In this document: positions 5,713-5,713 of the stretch, in pieces
Layout of the letters: each line of letters opens with the position of its first letter
How positions within the stretch are numbered: the stretch's first letter is position 1
Assembly: GCA_003445035.1 (NCBI GenBank)
Contig: DLVV01000247.1
Location: 14,245-19,957, forward strand
Direction of reading: 5' to 3'
Source of the DNA: Planctomycetaceae bacterium
Lineage (GTDB): Bacteria; Planctomycetota; Planctomycetia; Planctomycetales; Planctomycetaceae
Length of the DNA stretch: 5,713 bases
The notes under the pieces: generated by a model
The model's database searches: none
Seen by the model: only the letters and a program-made list of their open reading frames with translations
Told to the model about the DNA's origin: nothing
Position numbers and translations under genes: made by a program

Positions 5713-5713
5713 C

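Overview
This high-GC window looks like a chromosomal segment of a planctomycete, probably of the Pirellulales/Planctomycetales type. The basis is the set of protein families: CCFG-motif proteins of a DUF3299-like type, a secreted CPFC protein with a repeat-like helical body, a secreted ThuA-domain protein, and a small protein ending in an 'IAPDSWDVRGG...LVVRNT' domain. I know these mainly from planctomycete genomes. That is recall, since no search was possible. No rRNA, tRNA, CRISPR, insertion sequence or phage gene is visible.

Left part, plus strand (1-2836). The window opens inside a gene (1-600) for a membrane protein with two hydrophobic segments and a DUF3299-like domain. Its stop overlaps the start of a lipoprotein gene (600-1487), which carries a second, paralogous copy of the same domain behind a long Pro/Asp-rich linker. 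The two are almost certainly one translationally coupled operon at the cell envelope. After 71 bases, with a possible promoter and a clear ribosome binding site, comes a 425-residue secreted protein of unknown function (1559-2836).

Middle, plus strand (2837-4111). An 84-base gap with a small GC hairpin precedes a complete M24 (creatinase / Xaa-Pro aminopeptidase fold) metallopeptidase with all five metal ligands. It has no signal peptide, so it should be cytoplasmic.

Right part, minus strand (4173-5713). A convergent gap of 61 bases separates the peptidase from a two-gene minus-strand operon. The small secreted planctomycete-type protein (5042-5629) is first, and its stop overlaps the start of a ThuA-domain protein (4173-5045). 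The last bases may hold the end of another minus-strand gene.

The window reads as ordinary, well-kept chromosomal sequence with several envelope or periplasmic proteins of unknown function. The most interesting point is the coupled pair of CCFG-domain proteins, one in the membrane and one a lipoprotein. I see no strong evidence for a defence system, mobile element or other new multi-gene system.
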